64,000 bases of DNA from Botryotinia globosa (lineage: Eukaryota > Ascomycota > Leotiomycetes > Helotiales > Sclerotiniaceae). This document shows, in pieces, positions 1-10,162 of this stretch. The stretch is taken from contig RCSZ01000001.1 of assembly GCA_014898425.1 (NCBI GenBank), positions 2,232,001-2,296,000 of the forward strand, written 5' to 3'. Both the position numbers and the translations under genes were made by a program. Numbering within the stretch: the first letter of the stretch is position 1; each line of letters begins with the position of its first letter. The notes beneath the pieces were generated by a model. The model had not been told where the DNA came from. It was given only the letters and a program-made list of their open reading frames with translations, and made no database searches.

Positions 1-109
1 ACCTCATCTTCACATCATCTTAACCCTAAGAAACTTCTTAGCACACTCAACTTATTATTCACAATCTCGGGGGGATTGTTTCGCACTTTGAAAAGCTGCA
101 AATGACAAC

Positions 110-2033
110 ATGGCACTTTTAGCCCCGCCCGAGATACTTGAGATGATCAATGACTCTGCATATTCGAATACTCCAAAAGGCCAAGAAGACAATGTGGAAG
201 CATCATATCGACCCTACGTTGAAAGCGGACTCAAAGGCATTATCGCTTCACCTTACGTTGCTGGGGCCGCCGTTATGAGTACGGTTGGCGGACTTCTATT
301 CGGTACGCATACAATCTGACCCTTTAATTGCTGGCTTTTGTTACAAACGATCACAATATTTGAATATTTTAACTTTTATTTTTATTTTTTATTTTAATAT
401 TTCAACTGTTTTGAATGTTCTAGCTTATTTGAATCTTCTAACTTCATCCAGGATATGACCAAGGCGTGGTCTCTGTCGTTCTTGTCATGGAAAGCTTCGT
501 TCTGGATTTTCCTCGTATAGGCCCCCACTCTAGCGGTTTTTGGAAGGGCATTTTGACTGCTATGATCGAACTTGGGGCTTTTTTCGGTGCTCTAAACCAG
601 GGATGGATTGCCGATAAATACTCGAGGAGATATTCCATATTAATCGCTGTGGTCATATTCCTCTTGGGAAGCATTCTGCAAACTACGGCTGTCAACTTCA
701 ACATGCTTGTTTTTGCTAGACTCGTGGGAGGTGTTGGTATTGGTATGCTCTCAATGGTTACGCCCATATATATCTCGGAGATAGCACCACCAGAAATTCG
801 TGGCACGTTACTGGTCATGGGCAAGTGGTTTCAATTGTCCCAGTACAATTCATACAATCAAAGTGCTAACTAGTCATGCAGAGGAGCTTTCCATTGTTGT
901 AGGCATCGTCGTCGCTTTCTGGATAAGCTTCGGCACAAGATATATAGGTGGCGAGTGGGGCTGGCGCCTTCCTTTCTTTATACAAATCGTTCCTGCCTTA
1001 TTCTTAGGAGCTGGGGTGTATTTCCTTCCATTTTCGCCAAGATGGCTATCTTCTAAAGGACGTGATAACGAGGCTCTGAAAGTCCTATCGAAGCTGAGAC
1101 AATTGCCAGATAGCGACTCAAGGATTCAGGAAGAAGCGCGCCATATACGTGACGAAGTCTTGCACATTCGAGAAATTCACCTACAAAGACATGAGAATCT
1201 TATAAACTCACCCATGAAGTTCGAAATAGCTTTGTGGAAAGATTGCTTTGCTTCGGGTTCTATCAAACGCACGCATATTGGCATACTTATCATGTTTTTC
1301 CAACAATTCGTCGGTATCAATGCCCTAATTTACTATTCCCCCACTCTGTTTGCTAGAATGGGCTTGGGGTCAGAGATGCAACTTATCATGTCGGGCGTTC
1401 TAAATATTTGCCAGTAAGCCCTTGTCTACTTTCCTTACTTGCTAATGTTCGTATTGTTTTGGAAGAATGGAATACCCCTTGAAGCTAGTATGCTAACCGA
1501 GCATAGGCTCGTTGGTGTAGCCTCTAGTCTGTTTACAATGGATCGATATGGAAGAAGGCCCTTATTGATCATAGGCTCGTTTTTTATGACGATCAGCCAT
1601 GTTATGATAGCTGTCATGGTCTGTCTATTTTCTTATGACTGGCATACCCACCAAGCAGCTGCCTGGGTCAGTGTAGCATTTCTCCTCTTCTATATGGTGG
1701 TTTTTGGAGCATCCTGGGGCCCTGTTCCTTGGGCAATGCCATCAGAGATCTTCAGAAGCGATCTTCGTGCAAAAGGCGTCGCTCTGAGCACCTGCTCTAA
1801 TTGGCTGTAAGTTCAACTAGCGAAGTTACCCCTTCAGAAGATTTTCAATCACTGAATCAATTAGGAACAATTTCATCATCGGCCTGATAACGCCACCGCT
1901 AGTAGTATATAGTAATTGGGGAGCATACGTCTTCTTTGGTAGCTTTTGTGCATTATCTGGTATATGGACATGGCTTTACGTGCCAGAAACAAAGGGATGT
2001 AAACTAGAAGACATGAATGACCTCTTCGATTAA
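110..2033 (+). CDS. MFS sugar transporter (5 exons, one GC-AG intron)
   Basis: Plasma-membrane sugar/proton symporter of the major facilitator superfamily (sugar porter family). Exons 110-302, 452-820, 882-1413, 1507-1806 and 1865-2033 join to 520 residues, normal for the family. Visible family marks: GGLLFGYDQGVVS in the first membrane segment, the loop GRRPLLI around the middle, the N-half signature GGVGIGMLSMVTPIYISEIA followed by PPEIRGTL, FSPRWL before the central loop, QQFVGINALIYYSPTLF in the seventh segment and the C-terminal PETKG. The second intron begins with GC (GCAAGT) instead of GT, has a TGCTAAC branch point and ends in GCAG; using it restores LLVMEELSIVVG. The substrate (hexose, pentose or quinate) cannot be told from sequence. 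Start is the first ATG, in a good context after ACAAC. Confidence 0.93.
821..881 (+). other. GC-AG intron in the sugar transporter
   Basis: The 61-nt intron has donor GCAAGT at 821, branch-like TGCTAAC at 864-870 and acceptor GCAG ending at 881. GT alternatives nearby do not restore the conserved frame. GCAAGT is the known consensus for the minor GC-AG intron class. Confidence 0.85.
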
Positions 2034-2296
2034 CTGAACGTTCGAATGCCAATCAAACAATGGGGAGTGGGTGCCAAGGGGGGCCTAAGTTGTGGCTCAA
2101 TAATACCTAGGTAGCTTTAAAATTCGAACAATGAACGATCAATTTGTCGTTAAAAAAATACTATGTGTTCTGAATAAATTGCACTGAACTGAACTGAATT
2201 CAATACTCCGTAGGCGAGGGTAGAAATCCATTTGAGAGCTGATTTCGTTGTGATTGGCCTATATTTAAGGTCTGTGCACCAGTCAAAAACCACTCT

Positions 2297-2302
2297 ACGC
2301 GT
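2297..2302 (+). promoter_or_regulatory. MluI cell-cycle box (ACGCGT) upstream of PCNA
   Basis: A perfect palindromic ACGCGT lies about 160 bp before the PCNA start codon. In yeasts this is the binding site of MBF, which drives G1/S genes including PCNA. The site is seen directly; use by MBF here is inference. Confidence 0.6.
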
Positions 2303-2459
2303 TTTCTCGAGACCGCGTCGCAGCCCTTCCATCTCAAAAAGTCAAACAATCAACTTTGCAATCCAGAATATTCCTTCCACAAACAACGCTCTCTAAACAA
2401 CTTCACTACAAGCTTTTAATACTCATCTCTTTGCTTTTACAGACTTTAGTACCGTCAAG

Positions 2460-3473
2460 AGTATGTTATTATTCTGGTACATTCCACCCTCTGACATTGC
2501 AAAACTGACTATGTACTAGTGTTAGAAGCCCGCCTCGAACAAGCAGACCTCCTCAAGAAGGTAAGAGAAAAGAATCTCTCGCCTCTCTTATGCTGATGTA
2601 TAATTTAGGTTGTCGATGCAATCAAAGATCTCGTTCAAGACTGCAACTTCGACTGCAATGATTCAGGAATCGCGCTCCAAGCTATGGATAACTCGCACGT
2701 TGCGCTCGTATCGATGATGCTGAAGGCTGAAGGATTTTCTCCTTATCGATGTGACCGCAATGTCGCCCTTGGTGTCAATCTCACTTCTCTCACAAAGGTT
2801 CTGCGAGCTGCACAAAACGAGGATATTCTCACCATCAAGGCCGAGGATGCACCAGATGTTTTGAACTTAGTATTCGAGAGCAGTGAGAGCGATCGATTGA
2901 GCGAATATGATTTAAAGTTGATGGATATCGATCAAGAACATTTGGGTATCCCCGATACAGAATATGCGGCAGTCATCAACATGCCAAGTTCGGAGTTCAA
3001 GAGAATCTGTGTCGATCTTATGGCTTTGTCCGAGTCTGGTATGTCTCAGTATCCCCGTTTCGCTCTCCCTCAAAAATGAGAGGCGATACTAATCCTTTGC
3101 CAAATAGTATCGATTGAGGCTTCAAAAGACGGTGTTAAGTTCTCCTGTGCTGGAGACATTGGCAATGGTGCTGTCACCCTTCGCAGCCATAGCAACGTCG
3201 ACAAACCAGAACTTAACGTCGATATTGAGCTTACCGAATCGGTCTCCTTGACCTTCTCCCTTAAATACTTAGTCAACTTCTGCAAGGCTGCTGGTTTGTC
3301 CAAGTCTGTCAAGCTTTGCTTGTCTAATGAAGTTCCTCTTTTGGTGGAATACCAGCTTGCCGGAAGTAGTTACTTACGATTTTACTTGGCACCAAAGGTA
3401 TGTTTACATGGATCATTTAGTATTCAGATTTGGAGAAGCTAACATTTTATTCTAGATTGGTGATGAAGAGTAG
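2460..3473 (+). CDS. PCNA: Proliferating cell nuclear antigen (sliding clamp)
   Basis: Homotrimeric nuclear sliding clamp that tethers DNA polymerases delta and epsilon and recruits repair factors. Exons 2460 (one base), 2520-2560, 2609-3038, 3108-3397 and 3456-3473 give 259 residues, the usual PCNA size. Recognisable stretches include [20 protein letters not shown] at the N terminus, DLNSTGIALQ-type [20 protein letters not shown], the [13 protein letters not shown] segment, the interdomain loop near LGIPDTEY, and the C-terminal LAPKIGDEE. The start codon is split: A at 2460 is followed by a GTATGT donor and TG resumes at 2520. An ATG inside the donor (2462) would not give the conserved N terminus. 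An MluI cell-cycle box upstream fits S-phase expression. Confidence 0.96.
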
Positions 3474-4056
3474 GTATGGTTGTCGAAGAGGATTAATGAA
3501 CAATGATATCAAAGTTTACAGCATATTCAATATGGCGCGTGGGTTGGTTTATGGATATGGACAATGGTCGTGGTAAATTGTGCCATGAATGGTTTTGCTG
3601 CTCAGTACATGGCATTCGATGAAGCAATTCGTTGATTTTTCTCAATAGAATCTGTTGAAAAACAATAATAAGAGACATTCGGAGAACAATTTTTCTTCTA
3701 ATATTTTTGTCACTTTTTTGCACACAATAAATTTGCTGGTCTTCATGCATGTTCCTGGATTGAGGATAGCGCGGGGCAAACCTGATGCCCCACTATCCAT
3801 ATCGTCAGCATGAAATCTAGAGCAAGATAAGATTAATGTCTTCCCTTCATTGAGAAACGAAACGTTCTTGAGCAATGAACTTTTAGCTTACAAATTTTGT
3901 ATCTGAAGTTCTTCTGTTGTCTTTGAGATACTTGGATATTGCAACTGAAACTCTCCATCGCCAATCTCTTCTAGCGGATTCCGGCGCAATTCGATCTGAT
4001 ATCTCAAATACACTCCTCTCTTCCTCCCGAAGCAACATCTCCGCCAAATAAGCAAG
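3474..4056. other. Intergenic, PCNA to pyridoxal kinase
   Basis: PCNA 3' region and the upstream region of the next gene. Short ORFs on the minus strand here have no recognisable protein character. No RNA gene or repeat seen. Confidence 0.6.
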
Positions 4057-5404
4057 ATGTCCGAAGATTTCCCCGTACCAGATACACGAGTTCTTGCTGT
4101 TGCCAGTCATGTAGGAAGGCCACCCTTGCGCGACTTTTGCTGAACTAACGTTGTCTGCTCAAGGTTGTTTACGGGTGAGTCCCATGAGTCACAAATTCTC
4201 TCTACATTGTGTATGCCAGTCGACTAAATCATATAATGTTACTAAAGATATGTCGGAAATACTATGGCCACGTTCGTTATGCAATCTCTAGGATGCGAAG
4301 TCGCTGCTCTGAATACAGTACAGTTCAGTATGTTAGCCTGAATACACGCCCCATTGCAAATCGACCCGGAGAACAGATGAACATGAGGCTGACAAGTGTA
4401 TGAAAAGGCAACCATCTAGGTTATGGACAAGCTAAAGGCACACGCGCTACCGCGAGCGAGATATCGGACCTCTATCAAGGACTCAAGAACTCTTACCTCG
4501 ACGATTTCAATATGATGCTTTCGGGCTATCTGCCTGGAGCTGCATCTGTAGAGGCCGTTGGTACAATAGCACGCGATCTGAAATTAAAAACTACAATGAA
4601 ACCGGGAAGCTTCTTCTGGGTATTGGATCCGGTTATGGGGGACAACGGGAAGTTATATGTAGCGGAGGATGTGGTGCCAGCTTATAAAGCATTGATCAAA
4701 GATGCGGATTTGATTTTACCAAATCAGTTTGAGGTTGAGTAGGGCACCCTTCTTTTCTTTCTTTTTTCTAGGAGGGTGATTTCTGGAAGAGATGAATGAG
4801 GTGCAAATTAGCTAACTCTCGTAGGACACTATCTGGTGTCAAAATTCAGGATATGGATACACTTAAATTGGCCATAACGACATTACATGAAGTATATAAA
4901 ATCCCTCATATAATGGTCACATCCATTTCACTTCCATCTCCCGGCGCGGAACCCCATCTTTCGGTCGTAGGCTCGACTATGACATCGACAGCCGAACCAA
5001 GGATCTTCAGCATCAAAATACCTGCGATTGATTGTTTCTTCAGTGGAACCGGAGATATGTTTGCAGCGCTCATGTTGGTGAGACTTAAAGAGGCAGTGTG
5101 TAATGTGGAAGGACTTTTGGAGAAAGATGCGTGGATTAGTGATGATGAGGTTGAGGCTACGGAATTACCGCTTGCGAGAGCTACGGAAAAGGTTCTGGCT
5201 AGTATGCATGAAGTGCTTGGAAAGACAAAGATCGCGAGAGATGAGGAGATTGAGAAGTGGAAGAATGTTGTCGGTGGAAGGGCAAAGGATGAGGATTCTA
5301 AGAGAGAGGGATTGGTCAGGTCGAAGGCGGCTGAGGTGAGACTGGTCAGAAATGTGCACTTTCTGAAGAATCCAGTGGTGAAATTTAGAGCAGAAAGCGT
5401 TTAG
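4057..5404 (+). CDS. Pyridoxal/pyridoxine kinase (vitamin B6 kinase)
   Basis: Cytosolic ribokinase-fold enzyme that phosphorylates pyridoxal, pyridoxine and pyridoxamine in the B6 salvage pathway; similar to yeast BUD16. Exons 4057-4110, 4164-4174, 4248-4327, 4408-4738 and 4825-5404 give 351 residues. Visible: RVLAVASHVVYGYVGN (substrate-side start), ALNTVQFSNHLGYG (the FSNHTGY loop, here with Leu for Thr), WVLDPVMGDNGKLY (ATP/metal site), LILPNQFEVETLSG, and SGTGDMFAAL near the C-terminal half, which holds the GTGD anion hole and catalytic Asp. Exon 2 is only 11 nt. The acceptor at 4407 (AAAAG) rather than the later CTAG at 4419 was chosen because only it encodes the NH-GYG loop; both keep frame, so alternative use is possible. 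Confidence 0.92.
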
Positions 5405-5602
5405 ACCCTGGGGAAGCTACAGCTTTGATATCCTGAATACATAGATGCATCATAATAGACAGCGATAGATTTATTTATTTTGTCTATTGCTTCCCGAGCC
5501 ACAGTCTCCCTTTCTTAAAGTGTGCACAGCACAGTATATCTAACTCTCTCCACTCATCCAAACTAGCCTCGAAACTTCATTTCTTCTTCCCTTCCTCACA
5601 AT

Positions 5603-6579
5603 CTAGCCCGTGCTTCCAAAGCCGCCTTCGCCCCTCACACTCTCCTCCAAAACTAAAACCTCTGTAACCTCTGGTGTATAAATTCTCTCCAAAATCAATT
5701 GTGCTACACGATCGCCCTCCTTTACTTCAAAATCCTTTTCGCCATGGTTAAAAAGGAGTACCTTCACTTGACCTCGATAATCAGCATCGATTACGCCAGC
5801 GCCAGTATCGATCATGTGTTTGGAGGCAAGTCCAGAGCGTGGGGCTATGCGACCATCTGAACAGGGTATTAGTTAAACAAGGCAATTAATTGAATGAAGA
5901 TAGAGTGATGCAACGAAGAGAGGGTGCATTAAACAGAGGGGAGAGCGGGGGCCAAAAACATACAAGTTCCTTCTGGCACAGCCATACTAATATCAGTATC
6001 CACCAAAACCTTTCCCTTGGCAGGCACAACTGTTTCTTTTGCAGCGTAGATATCGTAACCGGCAGCGAAAGCGCTGCCTCGTGTAGGGAGACGAGCGCGG
6101 GGCGAAAGTTTCTTAATGAGAAGAGGGGGAGGGGTAGATGATTTTAGGGGTGTGGGGGCTGGAGCTGAACCGTTTGTTGCCGGTGCTGGAGTTGTGGTGG
6201 GCGCGGTACTTGGAGTGGAAGACATGATTTCTTGGAGGGAAGAGGTGGCAGCGGCAGCGGCAGCGGGAGTGGATTTGGAAGGAGAGCTCGAGGACGAAGT
6301 CTTTTGACGTTTGGGAAGTGGTGAGGTTGGAGAATTGGGTGGAAGTGTGGACATTGAGATGGGAAGACGGGAGAGAAATTTGTTAAAGAGGGTATAGTTG
6401 AAATGGAGTGAACGAGTGTGATTGAAGACTAAAGTTCGGATTTGGCGATGGTTTTGGAAGGCTGCGGAAACAAAGTTTCGGTGAGTGGAAAAACAAAAAT
6501 ATGGGGAGACGCGACGCGAGACGTGTTGGGCAAGGATTTTCAATTTTGGTTTCATCATTTTTTCATTGTCATTTCTCAT
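5603..6579 (-). CDS. DUT: dUTP diphosphatase (dUTPase), with possible mitochondrial and nuclear starts
   Basis: Homotrimeric enzyme that hydrolyses dUTP to dUMP, keeping uracil out of DNA and supplying dTMP synthesis. Exon 1 runs from 6579 (or 6354) down to 5964 and exon 2 from 5856 to 5603. All five trimeric dUTPase motifs are present in order: [33 protein letters not shown] and the C-terminal [10 protein letters not shown]. The ATG at 6354 gives 214 residues with a Ser/Pro/Ala-rich lead containing PKRQK, a nuclear-signal-like patch. The frame is open upstream to an ATG at 6579, with others at 6558 and 6555; from 6558 the extra segment is rich in Arg, Lys, His and Phe and has no Asp or Glu, like a mitochondrial presequence (289 residues from 6579). 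Which start is used is unproven; the enzyme identity is firm. Confidence 0.93.
6509..6519 (-). promoter_or_regulatory. Two overlapping MCB-like sites upstream of the short dUTPase start
   Basis: ACGCGACGCGA (plus strand) contains two (A/T)CGCG(A/T) cores about 155-165 bp before the ATG at 6354, inside the possible N-terminal extension. A fit to MBF-type S-phase control of the short form is inference. Confidence 0.45.
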
Positions 6580-7406
6580 TTTTGGAGACGAAAGTTACTG
6601 TTAGAAGTTAGAACATGGCGGGGTGTGAGATTAGAACCAGTGACAAGCTCACATTCCGTACATGAGGTGTGTTTATAGTGAGAAGATGATCTAGTTTTAT
6701 CACTACAACTTCCAGTGACATTGCCCACCTCATGCCCTTGATGAGGCAGGTGCGATTACCCACGTCGAGTCCTGCTCCCCTCCCATCATGTTATACGAAA
6801 GTGTGAAGTCTTTTCTTTCAAAGGACTGAAACTATGACAGTGCAGATGTAAATCTGTATGTTCATTGGATGCTCGGATATTCCTTCCATTGCTGTCTTCC
6901 AAAAACTTTCATAGCTAAGATGAAGAAAGGAGGCGAACGGTGAGAATTTGAAAAGAGTACATTGGTCTAAAGCAAGTGGCTTTAAACTCAGGATGAGCAC
7001 TTGCGTTCTTAGAAGGAATTCAGGCGGCCAGGTCTAGCCAGTAGTTGTGCAAGATGCTTGCTGCCTTCCATCATCGCAGGTCTATTGACCTCTCCCTGAG
7101 GCTTTCTCGAACCTCCTTTGATCTTTATCTTACAGCCACTAGGTAGCATGCCAGTGATTTTCATGGAATGTCATATTCTAGTGAGAACCCCTATAGTTAG
7201 TGTTGTCCACAATGTCAATCCTGTCACGAAGTTTTGCATTTCAAGTGTATTTCCATTTTAATGGCATCATATTACCATCAAATTTTGATAACAAACATTG
7301 TTATATCATTAAGCCCCAAACTCCAGTATGCTGCTATTCGAATTCGCTCTCATTAATTCTTCCAACCTCAAGCACTCATAGTGAATTAGTCTCCCTGCCT
7401 ATCTCT
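6580..7406. other. Intergenic, no gene seen
   Basis: Upstream region of dUTPase and 3' region of the next minus-strand gene. The ORFs here are short with no protein-like composition, and no repeats stand out. Confidence 0.55.
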
Positions 7407-7847
7407 TTAAGCCCACTCTCTCAAGCTCACCGCATCGCCCTTCCAGTCCCACTCCTCATCAACATCCTCCTCATCAGGATCCCTAGGAGTAAAAACACCA
7501 TTCGTTGCCTTCTCCTTTTTCGGTTTCTTTAGATGGGTCTTCATCTGCTGCAAACTTAATTGACGCATGGCGTGTTCCTCGGCCACCCTCTGTCTTGCTT
7601 CTTTTGCCTCATTTTTTACTCGGTTCTTCTCGTCTTTCCTCCTCTTCCTTTGTCGCTCTTCTACTAAAAAGTTCCTCGCCCCTCTTTCCTTTGCTAATCT
7701 ATTCTCAGTCCCCTTCCTCCTTTCATAAAAAGAGAAGGTCAACGATTCATTTGTGGAGACCCTCTGGAGTTGCGGATTCTGAGCGCAAGATGGTTTGATT
7801 CCGTTTTGAAACTTTCGAAGCTTGAAGAATATTTCTTTGGCGCCCAT
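7407..7847 (-). CDS. Small, highly basic conserved-looking protein of unknown function
   Basis: Uninterrupted 146-codon ORF starting at ATG 7847. The product begins MGAKEIFFKLRKFQNG, is very rich in Lys, Arg and Glu in its centre (probably a long charged helix, residues about 50-110) and ends in an acidic patch (DEEDVDEEWDW). The pattern of a short non-acidic N terminus followed by a charged helix resembles small fungal mitochondrial ribosomal or assembly proteins, but I do not recognise the family. No intron signals are needed. The ORF is longer and more coherent than others in the neighbourhood. Confidence 0.6.
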   Translation of the reverse strand: MGAKEIFFKLRKFQNGIKPSCAQNPQLQRVSTNESLTFSFYERRKGTENRLAKERGARNFLVEERQRKRRKDEKNRVKNEAKEARQRVAEEHAMRQLSLQQMKTHLKKPKKEKATNGVFTPRDPDEEDVDEEWDWKGDAVSLREWA

Positions 7848-8624
7848 GGTTGCCGTCTGTGTCTTTAAGTTGTTCGGTTTCTTAATTGGCGAAGATCGGG
7901 GTTATATTTGATTTTGAAATGTATTATTGTGTAATATAATATCTTGTGAAATGTTCGTTCAGCAAGCAATCAAAGTAGATGTATGTATACTCAACGAAAG
8001 GATCAAAAAATTTCCTGAAGAGAAAGAATCTTTAAATACTCAGATGGCATATCGCAAATGACACGTCAAAAAATCCAAAACTTAAATGCACGCCGTCGTG
8101 AAGCGGACTCGAATCTAGCGCGTTTCACTTTACCAATGGGGGACTTTCACCCTCTCATCACCCTCTAAGTTTGTTTAGTAGTAATCATGTGATGTCAAGT
8201 GATCAGCAAAATTCTCATTTTAACTGCAAGTGGAATAAAGGTTTAATTATTGCCTATTCTGACAGATATCATGATTCAAGGTGTTAACAAAAACGTCGTG
8301 AATCATGGTGAAGAAAAGATTCTGGTTGGCGATATCGGATGGAAAACACTGTCATGTCTTGTACCTCGGCAGGTCCAGATGTAAAGACTGATTCATGAAA
8401 AAGCACGCATTGTTTTCATTTATCATTTTGTGTTTATCAAGATAAGATTCAAATCATGTGATCTATCCTGGATGTCTCAAATTACTCGATTTGGATAATG
8501 TTCATCTACACTTCCATGGCCTTTCCATTTGCTATCTTTCAAGCTCGCTAACACTTCCCACCATTTAGGCGCCGATTGTGAATTCTCTCTAACTCGGCTC
8601 TGATGTTAAATACTACTGCGGATC
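7848..8624. other. Intergenic, AT-rich, no gene seen
   Basis: Upstream region of the small basic gene. No coherent ORF, RNA gene or repeat was found; a minus-strand tRNA B-box look-alike near 8110-8120 fails to fold. Confidence 0.5.
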
Positions 8625-8989
8625 TCAAGCATGCTCGACATCTTCGACGCAACTATCCTGCTTCTCATCACTTTCCTTCTCCTCTTCGATCGAAGACTCG
8701 ACGTCCATAAGGTCTTTTCCTTCCTTTTCCTCTTTAGCAATCCCTTGACATTCGTTCAAATCAACCCACCTATCGAAGATATCAATAACTGGATCGTAAG
8801 TCTCCTTGAAGCGGGCCTCCATCTCAACCCCCCTCGCCATCGGCGGCGTTCTTTGTAAGCCGAAAGCGTAACCGATGCCTGCGATTTGGTTCTGACTAGG
8901 TGGAGATCTTGTAGAGAGGCAGGACGGTGCTTGTCAATTTTTTTCCACCATCTGAACAGTTTCTCCTCGACACGCTGGATGAACTCCAT
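8625..8989 (-). pseudogene. Possible small gene split over two frames
   Basis: Two overlapping minus-strand frames look protein-like. From ATG 8989 the first reads MEFIQRVEEKLFRWWKKIDK. A second frame, open from about 8938 to the stop at 8625, reads SQNQIAGIGYAFGLQRTPP, then MARGVEMEARFKETYDP, and ends in a Glu/Lys/Asp-rich tail. No GT-AG pair of workable length joins them, so a frameshift in a decaying gene or an unrecognised exon structure is likely. A 37-nt GTAAGC...TTCAG stretch just upstream of the ATG looks like a short intron. Family not recognised; it could be chance. Confidence 0.3.
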
Positions 8990-10162
8990 GGTTGCTGGAT
9001 CTCTGAAGTTGGCGCAAGGGAGTAAGTCGTTCTGCTTACCTTGGAGAGTATAGAATCCTAAGTATAGATGACAATTATGGCCGTCTCGATACTATGATAT
9101 CCGATTATATTATAAGAATATCTCCCCAAAATAACACGATCCCAACTGATATAGAAATTGAAGATTGAAGTATTTTATGTAGACAAAAAACGGAAGAAGA
9201 AGAAGAAGAAGAAGAAGAAGAAGATCCAACACCCAACCAATATATATCACCCCCAACCCAAAACAACCCATCGTGCGAGATGCTAAAAACGTCTCAAAAT
9301 TAGAACGTACACCAAAAGAATACTTACTCACACCACACCACACCAATTCCAAATGCGCTTCGAACTCTACAAACCCATTAACTATCCCCTAGCTCGATAA
9401 AATCCCCCATTTTGACACAATAACCAGAGAAGTCGGAGTTATCCCCCTTCCCCCACATCTAACCTCAGAACTAGAATCCCGCACTAAGCCTGTCAAACTT
9501 GCATTGTTGCGCCATCGTCACCACTTATATTAAGCTTTTGGGTCTAGATATCCAAGTATAGATTCTAGAAAAATCACAGAAAAAAATCGCATCATCGATA
9601 TCACATTACCACAAACTACAAACTACCACGATCTGGGCCCGAGTAAATTTTCCGCTCTGGAGAAAGATGCGACGAGGATGAGATTTCATCACCAATAGTA
9701 CATGTACATGTATTGATTAGGGAGGTAGCTAACGAGAATTTTATATTTCTATTTGCCCATCTCATCTCATCGTCACACGACGAGGACAGCTCTGTAAACA
9801 GTACTTTAGGTATGGTATGGTATGTATATATAGCTAAAAGTAGTGGGAGTGTGGGTATGTGTGGGTATAGTACTCCTTCAAAGCTAGTGCAGTGCGAATG
9901 AAGTGAAAAGAAGACTGCAACAAAAAAACAAAGTGCGCAAGGAGCGCGGATGAAAGAAATATGAAGAAGAAAAAACACTACAAAATATATGCCCGTAAAA
10001 CCTATATGTCCGATAGCCTCTCTCCATAAAGTCCACCCTAATTATGTGCAATAAAATATTGGTATGTAAGAGAGAACTATCTCTTTCCCTCCCTAGCCTT
10101 AGCGTAAAAACACATAAAGATAAAAAAATCATAACAAAAATCGGTTGATTAGTCCATTACAA
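8990..10162. other. Intergenic with (GAA)n tract
   Basis: Lies between the doubtful small gene and the 3' end of the next minus-strand gene. Contains a perfect (GAA)n run at about 9192-9223 and otherwise short ORFs without protein character. Confidence 0.55.
9192..9223. repeat. (GAA)n microsatellite
   Basis: About ten uninterrupted GAA units. Confidence 0.9.

Noticed and set aside
8095..8150. Minus-strand GATTCGAGTCC, B-box-like
   Set aside because: T-stem pairing fails and no cloverleaf can be drawn.
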